DNA from: Catenaria anguillulae PL171
Taxonomy: Eukaryota > Blastocladiomycota > Blastocladiomycetes > Blastocladiales > Catenariaceae
Assembly (NCBI GenBank): GCA_002102555.1
Contig: MCFL01000291.1
Coordinates: 1 to 29,187 of the forward strand
DNA length: 29,187 nucleotides
Direction of reading: 5' to 3'
Shown here: positions 1 to 9,700 of the stretch, piece by piece
How positions within the stretch are numbered: position 1 is the first letter of the stretch
How the letters are laid out: each line of letters opens with the position of its first letter
The notes under the pieces: generated by a model
Seen by the model: the letters and a program-made list of their open reading frames with translations, nothing else
The model's database searches: none
What the model was told of the DNA's origin: nothing
Made by a program: the position numbers and the translations under genes

Positions 1-361
1 TTTGGGTTGAGGCCGTATCCGCGATTTCGCAACGCTTGCTGCTTTGCTGCGTGTGTGGATACACCGGTGGAAGACGCAGATGGCGTGCGTCATTGTTGTC
101 GTCGAAATCGTCGGTGTGCACATCCGAGTTTGAGCCCGAGCCAAGAATGAATTGCGGTTTGAGAGCGCTGTCTCTGTGGTGTGTTTGGTGGTAGTTTGGC
201 GGAAGGAGGATGGAGGTTGGTTCTGTTTTGCACCGAGGAGAGGGGCTGAGGCGGATTGGGGGAAGTTGCTGATGGGCTGTCGGGTCGAGGTCGAGGTCGA
301 GGCCAAGGTCGGGCGACGTGGGGTCGAGGGGCGGGGACGGAGAGGATTTTCCAGAGCTCAT
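1..361 (-). CDS. 5' end of an unrecognised protein gene, running off the left edge
   Basis: Reading the minus strand from the ATG at 361-359 gives 120 uninterrupted codons to the window edge. The ATG has a purine at -3. The product is rich in Ser, Pro and Asp. It starts MSSGKSSPSPPLDPTSPD, then has an Asp-Leu repeat encoded by a CTCGAC triplication (about 280-300), and later an acidic stretch with DDFDDNND. I recognise no domain. Codon third positions are mostly C or G, as in the confirmed genes here, and the start faces the BRL1 promoter, so a divergent gene pair is likely. No splice site is needed within the visible part. The plus-strand ORF over the same bases (152-427) has much poorer codon use and is taken as its shadow. 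Function unknown; probably the disordered N-terminus of a larger protein. Confidence 0.6.
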   Translation of the reverse strand, partial: MSSGKSSPSPPLDPTSPDLGLDLDLDPTAHQQLPPIRLSPSPRCKTEPTSILLPPNYHQTHHRDSALKPQFILGSGSNSDVHTDDFDDNNDARHLRLPPVYPHTQQSSKRCEIADTASTQ

Positions 362-734
362 TGCGGCCAAATGCAACGTTTCATTGAGTTTGAGCAGTTA
401 TTTCCCTTTGCCATTTCTGCATTTTGAACATTCCTGATATGTTGGACAGGGAAATTTGACGACGTGTCGGGCTGTCGATTGATCGATCTTGGAACTGGCC
501 ATTGCCATTGCCACGTGGTACATCACTCACTTATGTTCGTATGCATGAAATAACGAGTCAATAGCATACAGGCACACTTTGCCATCCGACGCAACGTAGC
601 ACTCACTGCATTGGACTGAGAAGGCGCACCACTGCTGCTTCACTGAGCTTCACTCCATTTGCGCCTACTCGCCTCCCGCCCCTGATCTGATTTTGCCTCG
701 ACCTTGCCGACCTCGCAGCCCAGTCAGGGACACC
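362..734. promoter_or_regulatory. Divergent intergenic region between the left-edge gene and BRL1
   Basis: These 373 bases separate two start codons pointing away from each other. The part near 400-600 is more AT-rich than the flanking coding sequence, as expected for a promoter. No strong TATA box stands out. I see nothing else in it. Confidence 0.4.
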
Positions 735-3236
735 ATGCTGTCGTCCAGCTCGACTTCGGATCACCGCCGCGGCATCGAGTCGCCCATGGATGTCGACCGC
801 AAGGGTCCCTCCATCTTTGCCTCCTTGACGGCTGCCGCTGCCTCCAACAATGCCGCCGAGTCCTCCACCTCATCGTCCACTTCAGCGTCGACCACTTCCA
901 CTGCCGGTTCGGCCTCTGCACCGTCCTTGTCCACCTCCATCTTTGGCTCGGCCGCTGCGTCGTCCTTCAAGTTTGAAATGCCAAAGGCGTCCCCTTCTCC
1001 CACGTTCCGATCCACCGCAGCGACACTCGCTGGATCGGACGACTCGTTTTCCACTTTGCGCTTTTCCACTGCCCTCTCGCAATCGTTGCCCCGTGACTCT
1101 GGAATCGCTCACGAGCAAGACCGCCACGGCAACCAAGGTAATGGTACTGATCCCTCTCCTTACCCCACATCTACCCCACTCCCTTCTTTGGGCGCTCGCC
1201 CCTCGCCATTAGACGACTCGTTCGACCTGTCAGACCAACTCTCAGGTGTTGCCACGCCAGTGTCTCCCAACTCGCCAATCAAGCTCAACCTCGACATAGA
1301 CAATGATTCGGACGACCAAGACGGTCCTTCTGTTTTCGACGGCACTCCACTTGCCCGACCCGCACGGGTCGCTCGGCGCCTATCCAAGGGCTTCGTCCGC
1401 CGGTTTACAGCTTCAAGTGCAGCAGCTGCAGCCGAAGCCAGCGCTCAATTGGATGCTGATGAGCCTGCACCCACGACTCCAACCCTTGGCAAACACAAAC
1501 GCATCACCGCCCGCGCCCCTCCTCGCTCTTCTGCTCGCACAATCACTCAAAGGAATGTGTTTACTCACCACGATTCGGATTCCGACCACCCACCTCCACC
1601 CTTTACATCTACTCCTGCTTCGCCTCGTGCCACACAATTGCCATCCTTGGCACCCACATCCACCACACCATCCCGTCGTCTTCGTCATTGTGATGATCCC
1701 CTTCCATCCACTCCAGGAATCACAAATGCCAATCATTCCTCCATGCCGCCGCCATCGTCGTCGCACCGACCCAACCCTCGATCCACGCCTGGTTCCAACC
1801 ATCTGAATTCCACCCCGAACCGAACCCCTGGCCACACGCCGCGCCTGGGCAATCTCAACCCCACGCTGACGCCTCGCGGGACTCCCCGGCACAAACGGCC
1901 GCGCCGCGACTACGACGACTCTGACCACCACACTGACTATGGGTCAGGCGACGACAACGACATGTATGACGCGGGCGGCGCGGACGCATCCATCATGTAC
2001 CTAGGCGAACGGTTCCACGGCCACAACCACCAGTACATGCCGCCGCCACCACCCATGCAGCACACGCCCTATGGATTTGCACACCAGCCGCAAATGTGGG
2101 TCCAGCAGCCGTTTTACCCGTATGCCACGCCGCAGGGCGTACACGTGCATCCACAGGTCATTTATGGGCCGCCGCCCGCACAGCCCCAGTTCCTAATGCA
2201 TGGCCAGCAACAGTCGTACATGAGGCGACCGCACCCCATGTTGAATTCCGATGACGAGATGAGCGATGAAGGCATGGATGGGATGGGCCATGGGGCTGGG
2301 GGCGAGGCAAGTGTCACGCATTATTCGCACTCGCACTCACGCACGGCACGCGCATCGCACTTTTCGGTTCAATCGTACATGAATTCATTCAAGGTGATTG
2401 TGGCCACATGCGTTAGCTCGAGCGCACTGGTCGTCTTGGCCTATGTCATCTACTTGCAAATCATGACGGGGCATGCTGCGCACGTGACGGGCATCCAGGT
2501 CGAAATGCAAGCGTGTGCGCGCAAGTTTCAAGAGAACCAGTGTGGCGCGTCGTCGGGCAGGCCGCCCTTGTTGGCCGATGCGTGCTTGCAGTGGGAGCAG
2601 TGCATGGCCAGGGATCCGCACAAGGAGGCGCATTATGTGACCATCATTTTCAAGAGCTTAAGTGAAGGCGCCAATGTCGTGGTTGCCAATTTGAGCACCA
2701 AGGCGCTTGTGTTTTACGGGACTTTGGCGGTCGCTTTGGTCTTGGCGTTTCGGGCAAGTTGGTGTTGTGCATCGAGGCGCAAGGAACGCGGGAGGAGCAA
2801 GAGTCGGAGTCGCAAACAGCAGCAGCAACAACGCGAAGCCGACGATGGATCAGATGTCGATCAAGGTGGGTATCAAGGAGGAAATGGCCCAAGGCGGATG
2901 CAAGAGCCCGCGCCTGTGCCGGGTGATTTCATGGGCGCAGGGGGACCAATGACCATGGGCGGTGCACCAATGGCCATCATGCCGCCGCCAAGTTCCACGA
3001 CACGGCACATGCACCAGCAACGCGGGTATGCGCCGCTTCAGCAGCAACAGCCGTCGCCGTTCGGGACGCCCGTGTTCCAGAACGGGTACTATCAAGATGC
3101 ACGCTCAACACCAGGGTCGGCCGGGAGGATGGGCATAAGTGGCGGGGGTTATGGGCAGCGCCAGCAGCAGCAGCAGCAAGAGACGCCGAGTCGAATGCCG
3201 ACGGCAGGGTCGATGAGGAGAAGGAGGCAGGGGTAA
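735..3236 (+). CDS. BRL1: BRR6/BRL1-family nuclear envelope protein
   Basis: Brl1 and Brr6 are membrane proteins of the nuclear envelope that help assemble nuclear pore complexes and tune membrane lipids. The ATG at 735 (caccATG) opens 833 codons; the reading frame begins 14 codons earlier without an ATG. Residues 1 to about 550 are Ser/Thr/Pro-rich and disordered. The family core is near the C-terminus: a membrane segment at about 554-577 (starting KVIVATCVSS), a lumenal loop with four cysteines (594, 603, 617, 623; the last pair as CLQWEQCM), and a second membrane segment at about 657-676. This TM-CxnC-CxnC-TM layout defines the family. A basic RKERGRSKSRSRK patch and a Gln/Gly-rich tail follow. 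A 75-base stretch (1138-1212) starts with GT, ends in AG and is in frame, so it could be spliced or read. The last codons overlap GGGTAAGTAG, which resembles a donor; I keep TAA as the stop because the domain is already complete. Confidence 0.88.
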   Translation: MLSSSSTSDHRRGIESPMDVDRKGPSIFASLTAAAASNNAAESSTSSSTSASTTSTAGSASAPSLSTSIFGSAAASSFKFEMPKASPSPTFRSTAATLAGSDDSFSTLRFSTALSQSLPRDSGIAHEQDRHGNQGNGTDPSPYPTSTPLPSLGARPSPLDDSFDLSDQLSGVATPVSPNSPIKLNLDIDNDSDDQDGPSVFDGTPLARPARVARRLSKGFVRRFTASSAAAAAEASAQLDADEPAPTTPTLGKHKRITARAPPRSSARTITQRNVFTHHDSDSDHPPPPFTSTPASPRATQLPSLAPTSTTPSRRLRHCDDPLPSTPGITNANHSSMPPPSSSHRPNPRSTPGSNHLNSTPNRTPGHTPRLGNLNPTLTPRGTPRHKRPRRDYDDSDHHTDYGSGDDNDMYDAGGADASIMYLGERFHGHNHQYMPPPPPMQHTPYGFAHQPQMWVQQPFYPYATPQGVHVHPQVIYGPPPAQPQFLMHGQQQSYMRRPHPMLNSDDEMSDEGMDGMGHGAGGEASVTHYSHSHSRTARASHFSVQSYMNSFKVIVATCVSSSALVVLAYVIYLQIMTGHAAHVTGIQVEMQACARKFQENQCGASSGRPPLLADACLQWEQCMARDPHKEAHYVTIIFKSLSEGANVVVANLSTKALVFYGTLAVALVLAFRASWCCASRRKERGRSKSRSRKQQQQQREADDGSDVDQGGYQGGNGPRRMQEPAPVPGDFMGAGGPMTMGGAPMAIMPPPSSTTRHMHQQRGYAPLQQQQPSPFGTPVFQNGYYQDARSTPGSAGRMGISGGGYGQRQQQQQQETPSRMPTAGSMRRRRQG

Positions 3237-3811
3237 GTAGACAAGAGGAATGAGGTTTGAGGTCATGAGTGTCTCTTTCTTTTCCATGTTATCTTTTCAC
3301 TTGTGGTTGTCTTCAGTGCCATTGACATTTACCTGTTTTGTGCATCTACCACTCTTGGCTCTTTTCCATTAAATATCTCTTCATTTACTTGATTCAATCA
3401 ACATTAATACACCCAATACCGCGACGCAAAGCAGCGGCATTTCTTCTACCTTGACATCCTAATCAATGAGTGTCTCCGAAGGAGGGACACGTGCGATCAA
3501 CGTCGTTTGATTGTCCAACTAGAGGGGAAAAAAATATGGATTCACGACTACGACTGAGGCGTGCCAAGGTCTCGTGGGAATGATTGGGAACGTCGACCAA
3601 ACTGACACTCGTCGCGGTTCTCCCTTATTGCGCAAAAAGAAAAGAAATGGCTGGCCAGTCTCCGGTACGGCCTGCAAAACAGAAAAGTGAGACACTGTCG
3701 GAAAACTACAAAAAAAGGTCACAGACGTGGGCAGGCCTCGAACTTGTGTACGCACAGCGTGGTTGGACAATCGCAGTTTGTGCGTGGCATGGGTCAGCGG
3801 CGGTTTGTGCA

Positions 3812-3836
3812 AGGGCAAGGGCAAGGGCAAGGGCAA
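3812..3836. repeat. Short tandem repeat, unit GGGCAA
   Basis: About four consecutive copies of the hexamer GGGCAA lie in otherwise non-coding sequence. It is a simple microsatellite with no evident role. Confidence 0.7.
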
Positions 3837-4295
3837 GCGGATGGAGGGCAGGCGGCAGGTGATTGGCCGAGCGTGTGTTTTCGTTCAATGAAGCATTTCG
3901 GTGCATATCATGTACGATGTACTTGTGAATGTGCCATTCTTATCCAGAGCTTGCATTGATTCGGGTTTGTTGCGGTTGATATAAATATATTAATATGCAA
4001 TCGTTACTTCAATGAACGCATTTCCAATCACTTCCGTAGTTCACATTTGTGCATGGCGCGCAAGTTGAAGTCAGTCACACAATCTCACTGGGAAGTCAAG
4101 GTCTTTACTTCTCGACCCGCCATCAAAGACTAGCTCCATTTCCCCGTGTCTCAGGGGATGATTTCTGTAATTGCTTCAAAGATTCAATTCGCTGGTCTGT
4201 TTGAGCTTGGGCTCGGATCGCACCCTCAGTAAGAGTTGTGATCATGACCGTGTCGGCGCCACAACCGAACGCACCTGTTAGCAAATCTTAATATG

Positions 4296-4306
4296 TATAA
4301 AATATA
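4296..4306 (+). promoter_or_regulatory. TATA-like element upstream of the WD40 gene
   Basis: The motif TATAAAATATA lies about 200 bases before the first plausible ATG (4510) in a locally AT-rich stretch. Position and sequence fit a TATA box, though spacing to a transcription start cannot be measured here. Confidence 0.35.
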
Positions 4307-4509
4307 TTGTGTTGCGAAACCTTAGGTGACATCTCGATGCATTTTCCGACTTGTCGGGCCTCGACTTCCTCGAATCGCCGACCGCCATCCGAGCTTGTAT
4401 TTTCCACCACCACCACGGTTCATCATCCATCGACCAAACAATTGACACCTCCGTCAGTTTGTGGCGGCCGCATCTGCAAGCACAGTACACTCGCAACGTC
4501 ATTGCGACC

Positions 4510-6947
4510 ATGTCAATGCCAGCATCATCATCATTACCGTCGTCAGGAGCCGCCAACGGCATGACTTCCTGTACCAATTCGGCCGATCCAACGCCGTCAG
4601 CCACGACTGCGGCAGGCGACGCACTTCCGCGCGACCTTCCAAGCGCCTCGTCTTCCATGAGCAGCTTTGCCAACGTGACTTTGGCGTTTCGTCTGAGAAT
4701 CGAGTTGAGGAGCGCAAGCGAACGTATGTCGGTTGGCCAACACTGCGTCCTTTGACGTCCGTCACGGGTTATGCAGCCTCATGATGATTCTCATGCCTCA
4801 TTTGCCGGTCCTTGTTGATACCGCAGAATGCTTGCTCAAGCATCCAGCAATACCTTGGTCAACAATCATCTTCGGTCGCTCGGCCGGCACATGGATTTGC
4901 TCAATCCGGCTGATTCCAAGATCAAGGAGGTATATCGGCGTTTTCGACCTTGCCATGCCTTTAACATTTCTTTACTGACGTCGCTCGTCATCTCAATTCC
5001 AGGACATTGTTCGCCTGATGGTTCAATACCTCACTGACGAGGGCTACCTCGCATCGAAACTCACGCTGCAAGACGAAGCCAACGTGCGTATTCACGAGGC
5101 GGCTGAACGCCAAACCGACCTGCGCCGCCTGCGCAAAGCCATCCTCGATGGTGACTGGGCCGAAGTTGACAAGCTTGTACTCTCTTCTTCGTCGTCTTCG
5201 GCCGCACGGGCTGCCGCCTTGCTGGGCAAACATCACAAGCCGTTCCTTTACGCCTTGTACAAGCAGCAGTTTCTTGAGCTGATCGAGCACCACGAGGTGC
5301 ACAAGGCATTTACGTTCCTGACCAAGCGTTTGAAACCGCTCGAGGCATTTCAAGCAACTGCCGACGAGTTTCGGGACTTGTGCTACTTGTTGACGGCCAA
5401 GAGTGTCCATGATGCACCGGCATTTCGTAATTGGGAAGGAATCGGGCCGGGAAGGGAACGTTTGGCGGAGCAGTTGCAGGCCATGGTCGACTTGGAGGGA
5501 GTGGATCGCGAAGGTACCCGAACTCCTGGCATCGATTATTGATTGCTGTGATGTACTTACCCGCTTATGGTTGATTCAGTTTTTATTCCACCAAACCGTC
5601 TCATCACCCTTCTCCGGCAAGCGGTCGCGTATCAAGTCGAATTTGCACGCTACCACCCAAAAGTCCCGCCACGAATTCAAACGTATGTCATATCGAAGCG
5701 CGATCAATAACCAACATCCCCCCAAGCTTGACTCGCTTACTCGTTTCCCGTCTAGTCTCCTCGAGGACTATACTACACTCATTGTCCCCAACGCCGTCCG
5801 CCACACTCTATCCGGGCACAAGGACAATGTCAAATGCACGAGCTTTGTCGGTGCCGACGGCCAATACCTTGTCTCTGGCTCGTCCGATAACACGGCCCGT
5901 TTGTGGAACACTGAAACGGGCGCACCCATTGCCATTCTCTCCGGCCACACGTCGCGCATTTGGGACTTGTCGTCGGAGCCCAGTGGCCAATATGTTGCCA
6001 CGGCGTCGGGCGACGGGACTGTGCGATTGTGGGACGTACAGCGCATCGTGGCAAATGCGGGTAATGTAGCGGCGACTTCGGCGACTGCAAGCTCTGCGAT
6101 TACGGCGCCCATGCTTGCCGCAACCGATCCCGAATTGCAATCGGTAGATCCGTCACTTACATTACCACCCAATTCCCTCCCCACCATCCACTCGCCACAC
6201 CTCGTCTTATCGGGCCCCGATCAAAGTGACATTTACTCTGTCGGCTTCCACCCGGCCGGCCAACATTTGGCCACCGGCGGCTACGACCGATGCGTGCGTC
6301 TCTGGGACGTGGCCACAGGTACCGCCGTCAAGACATTTGCCGCAGGTATTCCAGGCACTTCGTCCGGCGGCCCCTCTGGCGGCGGCTCGTCGAGCTCGCA
6401 CCACCACGGGCCCGGCCATACCCTCGCCGTCACGGCTGTTGCCTTCACGCCCATGGGCAACCTCGTTGTGTCCGGATCAAAGGACAGCACGCTCCGATTC
6501 TGGGACGTTGTTTCGGGCCTGTGTGTACGCACGCTCACGAGCCATTTGGGTGAAGTCACGTCCGTCTCACTTTCGCCCTCAGGCACCTACTTGCTCACGT
6601 CGTCAAAGGACAATGCCAATCGGTTGTGGGACATGCGCATGCTGCCACGCCCGCTTCGCCGGTTGAAGGGGCACACGAATACCGCAAAGAATTTCGTGCG
6701 TGCTGCGTTTGCTGGACCGTCCGATGGCATGTTGGTTGTCGGTGGATCCGAGGATGGTGTCGGGTATGTTTGGGATCGCGAGTCGGGCGCCGTGCTGCAA
6801 AAGCTGCGCGGCCATCGCGGGATCGTGTATGATGTGCGGTGGAACGCGAGGCAGCAGTTGTTGGCGTCGTGTTCGGATGATGGGACAGTCAGGACGTGGG
6901 CGTTTGATGAGGGTAGACCCATGGGTGGCGAGGAGGACTTGTACTGA
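4510..6947 (+). CDS. LisH/CTLH-WD40 repeat protein (SMU1/WDR26-like architecture)
   Basis: Probable exons are 4510-4723, 4827-4929, 5003-5513, 5580-5682 and 5756-6947. The introns (4724-4826, 4930-5002, 5514-5579, 5683-5755) have GTATGT, GTATAT or GTACCC donors and CAG or TAG acceptors. The last four exons join in frame. The N-terminal half has a LisH-like helix (DIVRLMVQYLTDEGY) and a CTLH-type helical region (FLELIEHHEVHKAFTFL...). Seven WD repeats follow, with GH...WD signatures such as LSGHTSRIWDL and GTVRLWDV. This order matches scaffold proteins such as SMU1 (splicing) and WDR26/Gid7 (ubiquitin ligase), but I cannot assign it to either. Exon 1 is uncertain: the ATG frame at 4510 does not match exon 2 through the GTATGT donor. 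The frame that does match (ending SSENRVEERKR) has no ATG. A missed intron, the alternative donor at 4728, or a one-base indel would explain this. Length is about 700 residues. Confidence 0.8.
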
Positions 6948-7200
6948 GGGTTAGTTGGTCTCTTTGGATCTCGTTTCGATGTGCTGAGGCCAAGTCGCGT
7001 TTTGGAAGTGGGTGAGACATTTGCGTGAGTCAATACATAGCTTGGTGTTGAACATGAGTCAAGTGCCCGTCTTCTGCACTCCCAGTTGCGATCGATCCAC
7101 GTTTTAGCGAGTATCTTCATAAGGACTCCAGCCCATTCCCTGTTGGACCCGTTTCTTCACCAAGTCGCCGACACCCAATGGCCTTGTCACGCTTGTTTGT

Positions 7201-7533
7201 CTAGCTCTGGACGGAAGTGATTTGTATGGTCCATGCGTGACCTTGTGTTTCGACATTTTGAATGCAGAAACACTGTGCATGCGCATCGACCAGGGCGTCC
7301 TTCGTCACGCGGCGCCGGCGGCCGGCGGTCACTTTGGCCACCGTGAAGGTGTGCGAGCTGTCCACAGTGCCATGGTGGTTTCGGTCGGGGGCGGCAGGAA
7401 TCATCATTTGCGCAGAGTTCATGGTGTGATTGACGCGGTTGCTTACCCAGCCGTCATAGCTTTGATGCGACCGGAAAGAGAGGAAGAGAGCGGGCCGGAC
7501 CAGGGGTTGCAGCAGCACATCTGTGAGCAGCAT
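7201..7533 (-). CDS. Possible small hypothetical protein
   Basis: A minus-strand ORF of 110 codons starts at the ATG at 7533; a second ATG at about 7413 gives a 70-residue form. The downstream two thirds shows the C/G third-position bias of real genes in this window, which argues against chance. No domain is recognised. A GTAAGC inside the ORF could be a splice donor, so the true structure may differ. It sits between the WD40 gene and the calpain-III-like gene and might simply be transcribed 3' flank of one of them. Confidence 0.3.
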   Translation of the reverse strand: MLLTDVLLQPLVRPALFLSFRSHQSYDGWVSNRVNHTMNSAQMMIPAAPDRNHHGTVDSSHTFTVAKVTAGRRRRVTKDALVDAHAQCFCIQNVETQGHAWTIQITSVQS

Positions 7534-7800
7534 GCCTTGCCTCAGCGGTCGGACTGGTTAGCTTGTTGCAGGCAAGCTCCTGACATCTCTTCATCAGGTC
7601 CAAGGGAGATCGATGGTCGGAGGTCGGTTGACGATGGAGAGTGGTTCATCTAGTAGTCGCGGACGACACATATCGATATGCATTCTTTCAAGAATCGCTA
7701 AAAAAGTGAGACATCATTCGCGGTCACTCCTCAATTGACAATCGTGGGCCGCACAATCGACCCGAGAGCTTCCTTCTTCCACAAGTGGAACTTGTTCGAG
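7534..7800. other. Gap between the small ORF and the calpain-III-like gene
   Basis: This stretch is relatively AT-rich and includes a short A-run near 7700. It probably holds 3' UTR of the minus-strand gene to its right. I see no gene or structured element. Confidence 0.35.
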
Positions 7801-8903
7801 CTACGCAAGGAGTTTTCTGAAGATGAACCAATGGTTCAGTCAATCGCGCACGCTCGTCAATGGAGTCAACGTACGCATCCCATCCATCGTCAGGTGCCTC
7901 GTACACCTTGACCTCAACCGTTTCACCCACCGCCCGAGGTGCCATTGGAATTATGACCCATGTGCCGGGTCGGACGACAATTTCGGTCCCAGGATATTCA
8001 TCGTCCACGGTCACACAAACGTCGTTCCCACGGCCACAGTGCATAATGCTCAGCGCGAACACGGCATCCGCCTCGAGTGCTTCGGGAGGCGGCCGAACAG
8101 TAATGAGCTGCTGCTTGGGCGGTCCGCAAATCACGCTCAGAATGCGAAGCGAATACCTCGGCCCGAAATGGCAGGATCCCTCGTCATCGCGACAGTACAA
8201 AATGTACTGCCCGGTGATGTATGGCGGCGTGCCCGGATGCTTGGCAATAATGTTCTGACGCAACTGAGGCGTTTGTGCGTGAAGGTTGATGAGGCAGCCC
8301 TCGGTACAAGCCATGGTTGTTGAACTGGGGATGATCGAGGGGACGACGAGGCAGAGTCAGGAGCATGATGCAGACGTAATGAAGTAAGGGTTTCACGTCT
8401 CCATATACACCAGTTTGGAAGTTTGTCAAGCGACTTGGGCGCCGGAGCTGACCAAGAGACTTGCCTCGGACGCCGCCAACATTGAGCTTGAGGTTGGCCA
8501 GGCCATGGTGCAAGGCCGAAAACACAAACGTGACGTGGTCATCCCAGAAAGTGCTTGCGATCCGGGTGGCAAGCAAGTCGAAGCTGCAGATACGAATCAA
8601 CAACCACCTACATGTCAGTCCAAGCTACGTACAGCATTTGGTGTCAAGAAATAATTGCATGCAGATCGGTACCTCGCGACTTTGCTTGGTGCCGGTTGGC
8701 AAAAAGTCGGAAATTGGACTCATGTCTGAGGGCAAGGTAACCTCGTCCACAACACGCGCACTCTGCAACTTGTACCTCTGCGCATGGTACGCCTCAGCGT
8801 CCATTAGTGGCGCGGGGCCTTGAGTCGGGGCGGGTACCTTCTTGTTTGCCGGTAGCCTCTTGATCACCTTGTTGTTGGTGTCGCCGCGGTCCGCCCTTGT
8901 CAT
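7801..8903 (-). CDS. Protein with a calpain domain-III-like C-terminal beta-sandwich
   Basis: The C-terminal part is clearest. From 8314 downward the frame encodes PRYSLRILSV, then a second strand set, then RPGTWVIIPMAP and VEVKVYEA. The last two resemble the G-x-Y/W-V-I-x-P ... F-x-L-R-V-Y/F end of calpain domain III (C2-like). An intron at 7874-7817 (GTACGT donor, TTCAG acceptor) would end the protein in WDAKLLA with a TAG at 7803-7801; unspliced, the frame runs to 7724. Upstream, the ATG at 8903 has A at -3 and is the first ATG after a TATA box at 9091-9099. It opens an exon ending near 8629, and an intron at 8628-8584 links it in frame to an exon containing STFWDDHVTFVFSALHHG. How that exon joins the domain-III exon is unresolved; a donor at 8466 region with acceptor at 8325 would fit. 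No calpain Cys-His-Asn catalytic motifs are seen, and the upstream space is too small for that domain. The ATG at 8314 (accATGg) might instead be the start of a shorter gene. Confidence 0.5.
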
Positions 8904-9700
8904 TGTTGTTTCACTTTGCGCCGTTACGTGTCGCGCCAGTGGCGCCGTCGGCGGGTTGAGGGCCGGTGGCCCGGGCGATTGCGATACGGAAGAGTCCTTG
9001 GTATGCCGTGGTTGCCGTGGTGGGCGGGCGCACGGTGGCAGGTGGGTGGAGGGAGGATCCAGGGGCGGTGTTGTTGAGCATTTGCAGGGGCTTTATAAAT
9101 ACATGACGTGATTGTACAACACGGCTGATACAGGAGAGCGGCAAGAAATAACTTCGCGCCTGTCAAGACCAGAGTAGGTAAATAGTTGTCCTCTCTGCGT
9201 GCAAGATTGAAGGACCAAGCACGCTTAGTACATAGTAATAACGCACGCCTTGACACGCCCGACCACACACCAGGCCAGACACGGGGCAAACGAGACCTTT
9301 GGAGACCCGGACTGCCGACCACCAAATCGCGAGGACAGATGCCGAGAAGATGAGGTTTGCAGAGGTTTGCGCTTGAGATTGAGTGTGAGGTGAATCGTCA
9401 ACGACGGCCAACCACGTCCTTTGCACCCTGTCGAACGCTGTAGTCGGTCTGCCATCGATCGACACCTACTTCTGCTTGCAGGAGCCGACCCCTTTTTGTA
9501 TTCCAAGCTTGTTCGCAAACCGCCCTTGATTCGCACATCCACTCGCGCAGGACAACAACCTCGTCCAGGAAGAACAGGGAATGAAAAGCAGAAAACACAA
9601 ATGCAAACGACGCCTACACGCAACCGCCATCTCCGGTCAATGGACCTCAGACAACAATGAAAAAACCAAAAGACAATGGTGCCGCGTCCCTTCCACTCAC
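8904..9700. other. Intergenic region, UBP14 3' flank and promoter of the calpain-III-like gene
   Basis: Nothing gene-like is supported. The right part should hold the UBP14 3' UTR, the left part the promoter and leader of the minus-strand gene starting at 8903. An ATG-initiated minus frame (9081-8911) has good codon bias and low-complexity Pro/Thr/Ala content, but it begins only about ten bases from a TATA box. It is therefore either leader sequence or an upstream exon that I could not join in frame. Confidence 0.4.
9091..9099 (-). promoter_or_regulatory. TATA box upstream of the calpain-III-like gene
   Basis: The minus strand reads ATTTATAAAG. A start about 30 bases downstream would give a leader of roughly 160 bases with no ATG before the one at 8903, which supports that start codon. 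Confidence 0.4.

Larger units (their letters stand above)
3237..4509. other. Intergenic region, BRL1 3' flank and WD40-gene promoter
   Basis: About 1.27 kb without a supported gene. Short ORFs on both strands (for example 3519-3836 minus, 3584-3862 plus) have poor codon use and no recognisable motif. The region after 3240 is T-rich and probably holds the BRL1 3' UTR. There is a short GGGCAA tandem repeat near 3812-3836 and AT-rich patches at 3978-4002 and 4292-4310. I searched by eye for tRNA A and B boxes and found none. Confidence 0.5.

Noticed and set aside
152-427. 91-codon plus-strand ORF
   Set aside because: Lies opposite the minus-strand left-edge gene, has no good start and shows poor codon bias.
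3519-3862. Overlapping short ORFs on both strands
   Set aside because: No recognisable motif and no coding bias. Partly produced by the GGGCAA repeat.
4080-4260. Possible tRNA-like or structured RNA
   Set aside because: Scanned for tRNA A/B boxes and cloverleaf arms; none matched well enough to call.
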